Below are positions 6,883 to 14,593 of a stretch of 17,992 nucleotides of DNA, piece by piece. A program made the position numbers and the translations under genes. The notes under the pieces were generated by a model, which saw only the letters and a program-made list of their open reading frames with translations, was not told the origin of the DNA and made no database searches. Positions within the stretch are counted from its first letter, which is position 1, and each line of letters starts with the position of its first letter. Source of the stretch: Flavobacteriaceae bacterium UBA4439 (lineage in GTDB: Bacteria > Bacteroidota > Bacteroidia > Flavobacteriales > Flavobacteriaceae); contig DGPN01000023.1 in NCBI GenBank assembly GCA_002390455.1, positions 111,766-129,757 on the forward strand. Direction: 5' to 3'.

Positions 6883-7856
6883 TAAGTACGATACATCAGC
6901 CAGTCTTTTAGCTCTCTAAAGCGACTTTTTTGATCCTCGCTAATATCGAGGCTTTGCAGTTCAATGTCTGCCAAATCGGAGTGGTGTTGAATCAAATCAC
7001 GGGCAGCAGACTGGGCAGATGTTGCCTTAAACAAAGACTTGACCTGATCTATTTTTTCCGCATCATCAATGAAGTGGTTCCCCCCCAAAAGAGATTGTAA
7101 AGCTTGTTTTTGGTCTTCATCCCCTGCCTTGATCGCCAAATGATAAAGAATTGTTTTTTTGTTCTCGAGTATATCGCCCCCTATCTTTTTTCCAAAAGTT
7201 TCCTGATTCCCGAAGGTATCGAGATAATCGTCTTGCAATTGGAAGGCCAAACCCAATTGGATGCCAAAGTCATAAATGGCCTTTCGATCCTGCTCACTCG
7301 CGCCACCGATGATGGCACCCATTTGTAGTGCACAACCAACCAAAACAGCGGTTTTCAGTCGGATCATTTCGATGTATTCTACCTCAGAGGTGTTGGCTTG
7401 GGTTTCAAAATCCATATCATATTGCTGCCCCTCGCAAACCTCAATGGCTGTTTTGCTCAACAACTGTGTCAATTTTTGAAAGACATCGGTCGGATAAGTT
7501 TCCAAACATTGATAGGCTTTGATCAACATGGCATCTCCAGACAGTATCGCAGTATTGACGTCCCATTTTTCGTGAACTGTGGCACTGCCTCTTCGCAAAC
7601 TGGCTTTGTCCATTATATCATCATGCATGAGGGTAAAATTGTGGAATACTTCCACTGCCATGGCGGCACCCATTGCCTCTTTCATAGAAACCTCAAATGC
7701 CTCTCCAGACATTAGGGTCAAGAAAGGACGGATTCTCTTTCCTCCCAAATCCATCAAATATCCAATGGGCTGGTATAGGTTTTGAGGGGATTGGCCTTGA
7801 TTGAAATCTTCTATTGATGATTCAAATGCTTGTTGATAGGCCATAAAAAGATTCAT
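6879..7856 (-). CDS. Polyprenyl diphosphate synthase, probably geranylgeranyl diphosphate synthase
   Basis: The enzyme condenses isopentenyl diphosphate with allylic diphosphates in the cytoplasm. With the ATG at 7856 it has 325 residues, normal for the family. The frame is open back to a TTG at 7961, but those 35 extra residues are basic and unlike the family and run through the divergent promoter region, so I reject that start. Motifs: 'GGKRIRP' (38-44), first Asp-rich motif DDIMD (79-83) followed by 'LRRG', and second Asp-rich motif DDYLD (209-213). Phe74, five residues before the first Asp-rich motif, is a bulky chain-length gate that favours C15-C20 products over long quinone chains. Being next to crtY supports a C20 carotenoid precursor role (inference); a farnesyl synthase is the main alternative. 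Confidence 0.9.
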   Translation of the reverse strand: MNLFMAYQQAFESSIEDFNQGQSPQNLYQPIGYLMDLGGKRIRPFLTLMSGEAFEVSMKEAMGAAMAVEVFHNFTLMHDDIMDKASLRRGSATVHEKWDVNTAILSGDAMLIKAYQCLETYPTDVFQKLTQLLSKTAIEVCEGQQYDMDFETQANTSEVEYIEMIRLKTAVLVGCALQMGAIIGGASEQDRKAIYDFGIQLGLAFQLQDDYLDTFGNQETFGKKIGGDILENKKTILYHLAIKAGDEDQKQALQSLLGGNHFIDDAEKIDQVKSLFKATSAQSAARDLIQHHSDLADIELQSLDISEDQKSRFRELKDWLMYRTY

Positions 7857-7873
7857 AATGATTTGAATTTTGT

Positions 7874-7881
7874 TAAAATTA
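7874..7881 (-). promoter_or_regulatory. Weak candidate -7 element of the polyprenyl synthase gene
   Basis: The minus strand reads TAATTTTA, one mismatch from TAnnTTTG, ending 17 bases before the ATG at 7856. A minus-strand TTTG at 7907-7910 is 25 bases upstream, longer than the usual spacing. It sits in the same 14-base string found in front of thiL. Confidence 0.22.
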
Positions 7882-7918
7882 CACCGCCTAAAGTTAAAGA
7901 AGTGTACAAAAACTTTGG

Positions 7919-7942
7919 AAACTTTTTTTGTTTTTAAAGTTT
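7919..7942. promoter_or_regulatory. Candidate operator (inverted repeat) for the TetR-family regulator
   Basis: AAACTTT (7919-7925) and AAAGTTT (7936-7942) form a perfect inverted repeat with a 10-base spacer. A further AAACTTT copy sits at 7910-7916. The inverted repeat straddles the -33 box of the tetR promoter, the place where an autorepressor would block RNA polymerase. The region is AT-rich, so a chance palindrome is possible. Confidence 0.3.
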
Positions 7943-7957
7943 TCTTTGATAAGTTTG
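7927..7957 (+). promoter_or_regulatory. Promoter of the tetR-tolC-hlyD-RND operon
   Basis: A -33 TTTG (7927-7930) and a -7 TAAGTTTG (7950-7957) are separated by exactly 19 bases, the best full match to the Bacteroidota promoter consensus in the window. Transcription would start near 7961-7964, leaving a leader of about 7-10 bases before the tetR ATG at 7971. The three following genes have no comparable promoter in their short junctions, so this site probably drives the whole operon. Confidence 0.6.
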
Positions 7958-7970
7958 CCAAAAAAATAAA

Positions 7971-8579
7971 ATGGATAAAGAAATCGTTGCGGCGGCTTCT
8001 TCATTGTTTCTTCAATACGGCTATAAAGCCGTAACTATGGATGATATAGCAGGGCATATGCGAATCTCCAAAAAGACAATCTATCTTTATTTTGACGATA
8101 AGACCTCATTGGTAAGGTCGGCTGTTTTGGAAGTGTTCGATCAAGTAAAAGACAAGATCATAGCAGTTCAAATTTCGATGGATAATCCCATCGAAGCCCT
8201 TTATGAAATAAAAAAAATAGCGGTGCAGATTTTGGGTAATAAAGATAAATCTCCTCAATACCAATTACAAAAGTACTATCCCTCCATCTACACAGAAATT
8301 AGGAGTAAAGAACTTTCGGCTTTGGGAGACTGCTTTGAGATGAGTTTAAAAAAGGGAATGGATTCTGGTTTATTCAGGAGTGATCTCAATACAAATTTTA
8401 TTACTCGAATCTATTTTAATGGTTTTAGAGGGTTGCGAGACATTGAATTGTTTCCCCCCGAGGACTACGAAATTGATGATATTATAGGATCATATATTGA
8501 TTATCACCTGAGGGCCATCGTCACTCCTAAAGGATTAAAGTTTTTAGAACAGTTCAAACAAAACAATACCACCCCATGA
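7971..8579 (+). CDS. TetR/AcrR-family transcriptional regulator
   Basis: A 202-residue protein, the usual TetR-family size. The N-terminal DNA-binding domain spans about residues 1-50: 'AAASSLFLQYGYKAVTMDDIA' is helix 1 to the start of the helix-turn-helix, and 'RISKKTIYLYFDDKTSLV' is the recognition helix and conserved 'YxYFxxK' end. The C-terminal 150 residues are variable, as expected of an effector-binding and dimerisation domain; the ligand cannot be deduced. It is the first gene of an efflux operon and its stop overlaps the next ATG in an ATGA junction (8576-8579). It probably represses its own operon through the inverted repeat that overlaps its promoter; effect on the divergent polyprenyl synthase gene is possible. 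Confidence 0.93.
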   Translation: MDKEIVAAASSLFLQYGYKAVTMDDIAGHMRISKKTIYLYFDDKTSLVRSAVLEVFDQVKDKIIAVQISMDNPIEALYEIKKIAVQILGNKDKSPQYQLQKYYPSIYTEIRSKELSALGDCFEMSLKKGMDSGLFRSDLNTNFITRIYFNGFRGLRDIELFPPEDYEIDDIIGSYIDYHLRAIVTPKGLKFLEQFKQNNTTP

Positions 8580-9919
8580 AAATTAAATTATTTATAGGCC
8601 TAAGCCTTTTCAGCATCTTGATTCAGGGACAAGAATTACCAGATTCACTAACGTTGAATGAGGCCATTGCCTATGGTTTGACCAACAACAGATCGATCAT
8701 CAACGCTGATCGAGACATTCAAAAAGCCAAAAAAGACCGATGGAAAACCATTGCTTCGGGTCTTCCACAAATCAGTTCTGAGGTGAATTACCAGAACTTC
8801 TTGGAAATGCCTGTTTCGCTTGTTCCAGCAGAGTTTTTCGGCGGAAATCCAGGTGAATTTTCTGAACTTACCTTCGGAACAGAGCAAAATATGATCGGTT
8901 CATTGAAAGTAGAACAACTCGTTTTTGACGGATCGTATTTGGTGGGTTTAGAGGCTTCAAGGGTTTACCTCTCCATTTCGGAAAACCTTTTTGAAAAAAC
9001 ACACTTAGAGATCAAAAAACTCATAACAAACCTATACTCGAACGCCTTATTGGCAAAATACAATATTGTCTTTTTGGAAAAAAATAAAGCTTCTTTGGAA
9101 GAAAATTTCGTAGAAATCCATCAGCTTTTTAAAAATGGTTTTGAAGAAGAGGAAAGTGTAGAGCAGATTCAATTATCGTTGGCTCAAACCAACAGCCGAC
9201 TCAAATACGCTAAGAACTTGCTGCATATTCAAGAAGATATGTTGAAGTTTGTTATTGGTTACCCCATCGACAGCCCCTTAAAATTGGCCGATGAATTGGA
9301 TGACATATTCAATGAAGACCTCTACTTTATCTCCTTACCCAATACCGATGACATTCAAAACAATATCGATATCAGAATCGCAGATAACAATGTAAAAGCG
9401 GAAGCCTTGTTGTTGAAATTGGAAAAATCTAAAGCATTGCCCAAAGTCAATGCTTTTATCAACCGGACTTATACGGGAAACAGTAATGATTTCACTTTTG
9501 GGGATAGCGATCAAAAATGGTATGGTTCTTCACTGCTGGGTTTGAATGTTAAAATTCCGATTTTCAGTTCTTTGGGCAGAAATGCCAGTACCCAAAAAGC
9601 CAAAATCAGTCTGGATCAGGCCAAAACACAACTCGAGGAAACTCAATACAAAATAAGAATTGAAGTGGATGCTGCCCTAAGTGATTACCAACTTTCCATA
9701 GACAATTATTATACCGAAAAAGAAAATCTGAGGTTGGCCGAAAGCATAGAACGAAAAAATCAAACCAAATTCTATGAAGGTATGGTTCAAAGTTTTGAAC
9801 TCCGAATGGCTCAAGTGCAACTCTACACCGCTCAGAGTAATTTTGTTGCCGCCATTCAGCAGGTGATTACCAATAAATTAGCTTTGGAAACCCTACTCAA
9901 TCAATCTAACACCAAATAA
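8576..9919 (+). CDS. TolC-family outer membrane efflux protein
   Basis: This 447-residue protein forms the outer-membrane channel of a tripartite efflux pump. It has a cleavable signal peptide of about 19 residues ('FIGLSLFSILIQGQ', cut probable after IQG). The next segment 'DSLTLNEAIAYGLTNNRSI' is the typical start of an OEP domain. Long Ala/Gln/Lys-rich helical stretches follow, with two related halves as usual: roughly 25-215 and 245-440. Its ATG overlaps the tetR stop and its own stop is three bases before the membrane fusion gene, so all are made from one message. The substrate is unknown. Confidence 0.92.
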   Translation: MKIKLFIGLSLFSILIQGQELPDSLTLNEAIAYGLTNNRSIINADRDIQKAKKDRWKTIASGLPQISSEVNYQNFLEMPVSLVPAEFFGGNPGEFSELTFGTEQNMIGSLKVEQLVFDGSYLVGLEASRVYLSISENLFEKTHLEIKKLITNLYSNALLAKYNIVFLEKNKASLEENFVEIHQLFKNGFEEEESVEQIQLSLAQTNSRLKYAKNLLHIQEDMLKFVIGYPIDSPLKLADELDDIFNEDLYFISLPNTDDIQNNIDIRIADNNVKAEALLLKLEKSKALPKVNAFINRTYTGNSNDFTFGDSDQKWYGSSLLGLNVKIPIFSSLGRNASTQKAKISLDQAKTQLEETQYKIRIEVDAALSDYQLSIDNYYTEKENLRLAESIERKNQTKFYEGMVQSFELRMAQVQLYTAQSNFVAAIQQVITNKLALETLLNQSNTK

Positions 9920-9922
9920 ACC

Positions 9923-11089
9923 ATGAAAAAAATCATCTACTCCCTTTGTTTGACTTCTGTTTTTCTTGCTTGCTCAGGAGATCAACCCGTATCGACAGAA
10001 GATCTGATCTCTGCCAAAGACCTCAAGGGTCTAAAAGCACAAAAAGAAAAAAAAATAAAATCCTTCAATGCCTTAAAGTTAGAATTGAACCAAATCAATA
10101 CCGCCATCTCAGATTTGGATCCTTCCGAAAAATTGGCATTGATTTCCATATTTGAGGTAAAACCGGAAAATTTTGAACATTACATAGACATACAAGCCAA
10201 CTTCAAAACCCGACAAAATGTGCTGCTTTATCCTGAATACAGTGGCGTTCTTAAAAGGGTCTATGTCAAAGAAGGCCAAAGCGTCAAAAAAGGAAAACTC
10301 CTCGCTCAGATAGATGATGCGGGGCTGAAAAACCAGTTGGAACAATTGCAGATTCAGACCAAGCTTACAAAAACAACTTATGAGCGAACCCAGAGGTTAT
10401 GGGATCAGAATATTGGTTCCGAGATGCAGTTACTCCAGGCCAAAGCAAACTATGAGGCTCAACAGAAAACCATTGAACAACTAAAAAAACAATTGCAACG
10501 CACACAGATTTTGGCTCCCTTCGCTGGCACCATAGATGAAATTGTGGCCAACACAGGGTCTAATTTGATGCCCGGTCAGACCCCAGTGATGAGAATCGTG
10601 AATCTAAAAAACATGTATGCTGAAGCCAATGTCCCCGAGCGCTATCTAAGTCAAATTAAAAAAGGAACTTCGGCAAAGGTAAGCATACCCATGTTGGAAA
10701 AAGAATACCCCACCACCATCCGTCAGACGGGTAACTTTATCAATCCCAATAACCGTAGTTTTAGGGTAGAAGCTCCCCTAACCAACCCCGATGAAATGAT
10801 CAAACCCAATTTGAGTTGTAAGTTGAAAATTAACGATTACAGCAACCCTCAGGCACTTATGATTCCCCTGAGAATCATCAAAGAAAACGCCCTTGGCAAA
10901 AAATATATTTTCAAATTAATCCCCGATGGCAAAGATCAGGTGTATCGCGCCCAAGAGATTTTTATCCAATTGGGTAAAAAGAGTTCGGACAAGGTAGAGG
11001 TATTGTCAGGAATTTCAACCGGTGATCTATTGGTTGACGAAGGGGCAACGATCGTTGAAAACAATCAACGGGTCAAAAACATTCAATAA
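9923..11089 (+). CDS. HlyD/AcrA-type efflux periplasmic adaptor (membrane fusion) lipoprotein
   Basis: The protein bridges the RND pump and the TolC channel. It has 388 residues, a lipobox LAC with Cys17, then a Lys-rich coiled-coil segment (about 27-62) often seen at the start of Bacteroidota adaptors. The adaptor core follows: a lipoyl-like half 'GVLKRVYVKEGQSVKKGKLLAQID' in two parts (about 108-131), an alpha-hairpin (about 134-190), the second lipoyl half 'ILAPFAGTIDEIVANTGS' (about 195-212), and beta-barrel and proximal domains. It starts three bases after tolC and ends 14 bases before the RND gene. Residues after Cys17 (SGDQ) do not resemble a surface-export signal, which fits a periplasm-facing protein. 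Confidence 0.93.
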   Translation: MKKIIYSLCLTSVFLACSGDQPVSTEDLISAKDLKGLKAQKEKKIKSFNALKLELNQINTAISDLDPSEKLALISIFEVKPENFEHYIDIQANFKTRQNVLLYPEYSGVLKRVYVKEGQSVKKGKLLAQIDDAGLKNQLEQLQIQTKLTKTTYERTQRLWDQNIGSEMQLLQAKANYEAQQKTIEQLKKQLQRTQILAPFAGTIDEIVANTGSNLMPGQTPVMRIVNLKNMYAEANVPERYLSQIKKGTSAKVSIPMLEKEYPTTIRQTGNFINPNNRSFRVEAPLTNPDEMIKPNLSCKLKINDYSNPQALMIPLRIIKENALGKKYIFKLIPDGKDQVYRAQEIFIQLGKKSSDKVEVLSGISTGDLLVDEGATIVENNQRVKNIQ

Positions 11090-11103
11090 TTGGATCGAAA
11101 AAA

Positions 11104-14100
11104 ATGAAAAAATTAATCAAAGAATTTCCTTTATCCAGTTGGGCCATAGATCATAAAACCGTGATCTATGTCATTATGGCGATCTTTTTCTTTTTGGGGA
11201 TACGATCCTATAATGTGATGCCACGCGAAAGTTTTCCAGAGATCAACGACACACGAATGTTTGTCTCTGCGGTATTCCCCGGAAATACAGCCGAAGACAT
11301 CGAACGATTGATTGTTGACCCACTGGAGGATGCACTCAAAGGGGTGTCTAACTTGGTGGATATCACCTCCACTTCAGAGGAGGATTTTGCCGTCATTCAA
11401 TTGGAGTTTGACGAAAATATACCCTTGGATTTGGCCAAACAAAAAACAAAAGACCTGGTTGACGGAGTGGTATCGGGTGCGGATTGGCCCACTTTCAACA
11501 ATGCCAAAGTCGAACCCTCTGTGTTTGAAATGGATTTTTCTGAATTGATGCCCATTTTAAGCATCAGTATGGTGGGCGATTATCCCATCGAACAGATGAA
11601 AGATTTTGCAGGTTATCTCGAAGAAAAAATTGAACAGATCCCCGAGGTCAAATCAGCCGATGTAAGGGGCATACAAGCTTTTGAGGTAGAGATTGCGGTA
11701 GATATTTACAAAATGACCGCTGCCAAAATCAGTTTTAACGACATCCTCAATTCCATTGGTGGAGAAAATACCACCATTTCTGCGGGTAATATCATTGCTG
11801 GTGGGCAAAGAAGAAGTTTGAGAATCATTGGGGAAATTTCCGATCCCGAAGAACTTAAAAATTTTGTCATCAAAAGTGAAAAAGTAGCCACCTATTTGGG
11901 AGATATCGCCACGATAAGTTTCAAAGAGAAAGACATTTCCTCCTATGCTCGGTCATTTGGTGAAAAGGTAGTTTTGTTGGATGTCAAAAAAAGAGGAGGG
12001 AAAAACCTCATCCAGGCTTCCCAAAAAATACAAGCCTTGATTGACAACATTGGAGAAAATGTTTTTCCCAAAAGCATTAAACTGACCATTTCCAACGATC
12101 AATCTGCTGTAACCCTAAACCAAGTCAGTGATTTGGTCAACAATATCATTTTTGGAGTATTGCTGGTGGTAACCGTACTGATGTTCTTTTTGGGTTTTAG
12201 AAATTCACTTTTTGTAGGTTTTGCCATCCCCATGTCCATGTTTATGTCCTTTATGATCCTTTCCTTATTGGGTTATACAATGAATACAATGGTGCTTTTC
12301 GGCCTGGTAATGGGACTGGGAATGTTGGTCGACAATGGAATTGTAGTGGTGGAAAACGTCTATCGTTTGATGGAAAAAGAAGGTATGAGCCGCATTCAAG
12401 CGGCCAAGGTTGGTATTGGAGAAATAGCCTACCCCATTATCGTTTCAACAGCCACGACCATTGCAGCCTTTGTTCCCTTGGGTGCTTGGCCAGGATTGAT
12501 GGGTGAATTTATGATTTATTTTCCCATAACTCTCTCTGTCGTTTTGGGCTCTTCTCTGATTGTGGCCTTGTTTTTTAACTCCATGTTGGTTTCTCGTTTT
12601 ATGGAAATTAGCGAAAGAGAAATTTCTTTAAAAGGACTGTTGAGATTGACCCTAATTTTGGGCGGTCTAGGTTTGATTTTGGTATTCAATCAAGGGGTTT
12701 TAAGGGGATTGGGCACCTTAATGATTGCCATCACTCTACTTTTTTGGGCCTACAAATATTTCCTCAAAAGATTGGCTTCTGTTTTTCAAAACGAATTTTT
12801 ACCGAGGATGGAAAAAGGCTACCGCTCGTTTTTGTCCATGGCCCTCAAAGGGTATCGCCCTTTTGCCTTTTTGATCGGTACATTCGTACTGTTGATTTCT
12901 TCATTTCTATTGATGGGTATTTTCCCCCCCAAGGTGGAGTTTTTTCCAGAAAACCAACCCCTTCAAATTCTTACCTATATAGAATATCCTGAAGGAACAG
13001 ATATTAACAAAACCAACGCTATTACTCAAAAAATTGAAGCGGATATTTTTTCCATCATCAATCAAGATAAATACCGCAATGGGGATTACAACTATTTGGT
13101 CGAAGATGCTGTTGCACAAGTTGGAGCTGGGGCCGGAAATCCCGAAATAGATGGTGGGGTAACCAACGAAATGCCTCACAAAGCCAAAATATCCCTTACT
13201 ATGCGGGAATTTAAATTCCGAAATGGACTGTCTAGTGAAAGCCTGCGCAGTGAAATTCAACAATTCCTCAACGGAAGATATCCTGGGGTGTCTGTTTCTG
13301 TGGAGAAAGATGCCAATGGTCCACCAGTAGGTTATCCTATAAACATAGAGATATCGGGAAGGGATTATGAAAAACTTATTCTTACTGCCCAAGAAATGAA
13401 AGACTTCCTCAATGCAGAAAATATAACTGGGGTAGAGGAACTCAAAATCGATGTCAACAAAAACAAACCTGGGACGCAGCTGATTATCGATCGAAAAAAA
13501 GCAGGGGAATTGGGAGTTTCTGCGGGCATGATCGGCTCCCAATTGAGAAATTCTATTTTTGGTGCCAAAGCAGGGGTTTATAAAAAAGACGGTGAAGATT
13601 ATGAAATCAATGTTCGTTTTCAAGAAAAATACCGATATGACCAAAATGCCTTGTTTAACCAATTCGTAACCTTTAGGGATCAATCCTCGGGAAAAATCAA
13701 AGAGATTCCCATTGCAGCCTTGGTGAAAACCCAAAACTCTTCCTCCTACAGCGCTATAAAACACCGCAAATCCATTCGACTGGTCACTTTGTATTCCGAC
13801 GTATTGGCGGGCTATAACGCCAACGAAGTGGTGGCCAATGTAAAAGCCGCTTTGATGAATTACCCCCTCGATTTGGGAGTAGAATTCAAATTCACTGGAG
13901 AAATCGAAGAACAGGATAAAAATATGACCTTTTTGTCCAACGCACTTCTCGCAGCACTGGCATTGATCATGTTGTTGCTGGTGTTCCAATTCAACTCAAT
14001 TTCCAAACCCATCATCATATTGATTTCCATTTTCTTAAGTTTTACTGGAGTATTTTTGGGGATCACCTTGTTCCAAATGCCCTTTGTGATTTTGATGACC

Positions 14101-14541
14101 ATGATGGGGATCATTTCCCTATCGGGGATTGTAGTAAACAACGGTGTTGTGCTTTTGGATTACACCCAACTGTTGATCGACCGAAAAAGGGTGGCCATGG
14201 AACTTCCCGAGGAAAGTATGTTGCCCAATGAAGTGGCAATTGAAGCCATCATCGAAGGAGGGTCTGCAAGATTGCGGCCAGTAATTCTAACAGCCATTAC
14301 CACTATATTGGGATTGATTCCTTTGGCCATTGGTCTGAACATTGACTTTTTCTCCTTGTTTTCCGAATGGAACCCCAAAGTCTTTATAGGAGGCGACAAT
14401 GTCATTTTTTGGGGCCCATTGGCCAAAACGGTAATCTTCGGATTATCATTTGCGACTTTCCTTACCCTTATCATTGTTCCTGCAACCTTTTTGATCACTT
14501 ACCAGATCAAACTCAAATGGCGAAAACTATTTAAAAAATAA
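11104..14541 (+). CDS. RND-family efflux transporter permease (AcrB-like)
   Basis: This is the inner-membrane, proton-driven pump of the tripartite system. It has 1145 residues, longer than the usual 1030-1050. The N-terminal helix is followed by 'MPRESFPEINDTRMFVS' and the first porter domain. TM2-TM6 follow, with 'GMLVDNGIVVVENV' in TM4 (D410, N411), then a second porter domain (about 615-935) and 'SGIVVNNGVVLLDY' in TM10 (N1012). Relative to AcrB Asp407/Asp408/Lys940 this site reads Asp/Asn/Asn, a pattern I recall from other RND pumps but not the E. coli type. Two extra hydrophobic segments lie between TM6 and TM7 (about 512-528 and 537-552). It is the last gene of the operon; substrate unknown, and drug, dye or metabolite export are all possible. 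Confidence 0.95.
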   Translation: MKKLIKEFPLSSWAIDHKTVIYVIMAIFFFLGIRSYNVMPRESFPEINDTRMFVSAVFPGNTAEDIERLIVDPLEDALKGVSNLVDITSTSEEDFAVIQLEFDENIPLDLAKQKTKDLVDGVVSGADWPTFNNAKVEPSVFEMDFSELMPILSISMVGDYPIEQMKDFAGYLEEKIEQIPEVKSADVRGIQAFEVEIAVDIYKMTAAKISFNDILNSIGGENTTISAGNIIAGGQRRSLRIIGEISDPEELKNFVIKSEKVATYLGDIATISFKEKDISSYARSFGEKVVLLDVKKRGGKNLIQASQKIQALIDNIGENVFPKSIKLTISNDQSAVTLNQVSDLVNNIIFGVLLVVTVLMFFLGFRNSLFVGFAIPMSMFMSFMILSLLGYTMNTMVLFGLVMGLGMLVDNGIVVVENVYRLMEKEGMSRIQAAKVGIGEIAYPIIVSTATTIAAFVPLGAWPGLMGEFMIYFPITLSVVLGSSLIVALFFNSMLVSRFMEISEREISLKGLLRLTLILGGLGLILVFNQGVLRGLGTLMIAITLLFWAYKYFLKRLASVFQNEFLPRMEKGYRSFLSMALKGYRPFAFLIGTFVLLISSFLLMGIFPPKVEFFPENQPLQILTYIEYPEGTDINKTNAITQKIEADIFSIINQDKYRNGDYNYLVEDAVAQVGAGAGNPEIDGGVTNEMPHKAKISLTMREFKFRNGLSSESLRSEIQQFLNGRYPGVSVSVEKDANGPPVGYPINIEISGRDYEKLILTAQEMKDFLNAENITGVEELKIDVNKNKPGTQLIIDRKKAGELGVSAGMIGSQLRNSIFGAKAGVYKKDGEDYEINVRFQEKYRYDQNALFNQFVTFRDQSSGKIKEIPIAALVKTQNSSSYSAIKHRKSIRLVTLYSDVLAGYNANEVVANVKAALMNYPLDLGVEFKFTGEIEEQDKNMTFLSNALLAALALIMLLLVFQFNSISKPIIILISIFLSFTGVFLGITLFQMPFVILMTMMGIISLSGIVVNNGVVLLDYTQLLIDRKRVAMELPEESMLPNEVAIEAIIEGGSARLRPVILTAITTILGLIPLAIGLNIDFFSLFSEWNPKVFIGGDNVIFWGPLAKTVIFGLSFATFLTLIIVPATFLITYQIKLKWRKLFKK

Positions 14542-14543
14542 TT

Positions 14544-14576
14544 TTTGGTCTGAAGAAAAGCTTCTTACTACCTTTG
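14544..14576 (+). promoter_or_regulatory. Promoter of aspS
   Basis: A -33 TTTG (14544-14547) and a -7 TACCTTTG (14569-14576) are spaced by 21 bases, close to the Bacteroidota consensus. Transcription would start about 13 bases before the aspS ATG at 14594. The spacer downstream of the RND stop has no convincing terminator, so some read-through from the efflux operon may occur. Confidence 0.5.
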
Positions 14577-14593
14577 TAACTAATTCAAACAAA

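Noticed and set aside
7857..7961. N-terminal extension of the polyprenyl synthase to a TTG
   Set aside because: The 35 extra residues are basic and unlike the family and run through the divergent promoter region; the ATG at 7856 gives the normal length and N-terminus.
12907..13989. 360-codon open frame on the minus strand
   Set aside because: It lies wholly antisense to the second porter domain of the RND pump, which has clear family motifs there. The translation is rich in His, Phe and Ile without domain structure, as expected of a shadow frame.
14553..14566. Small hairpin AAGAA-loop-TTCTT after the RND gene, considered as a terminator
   Set aside because: The stem is only five AT-rich pairs and no T run follows; it overlaps the spacer of the aspS promoter.
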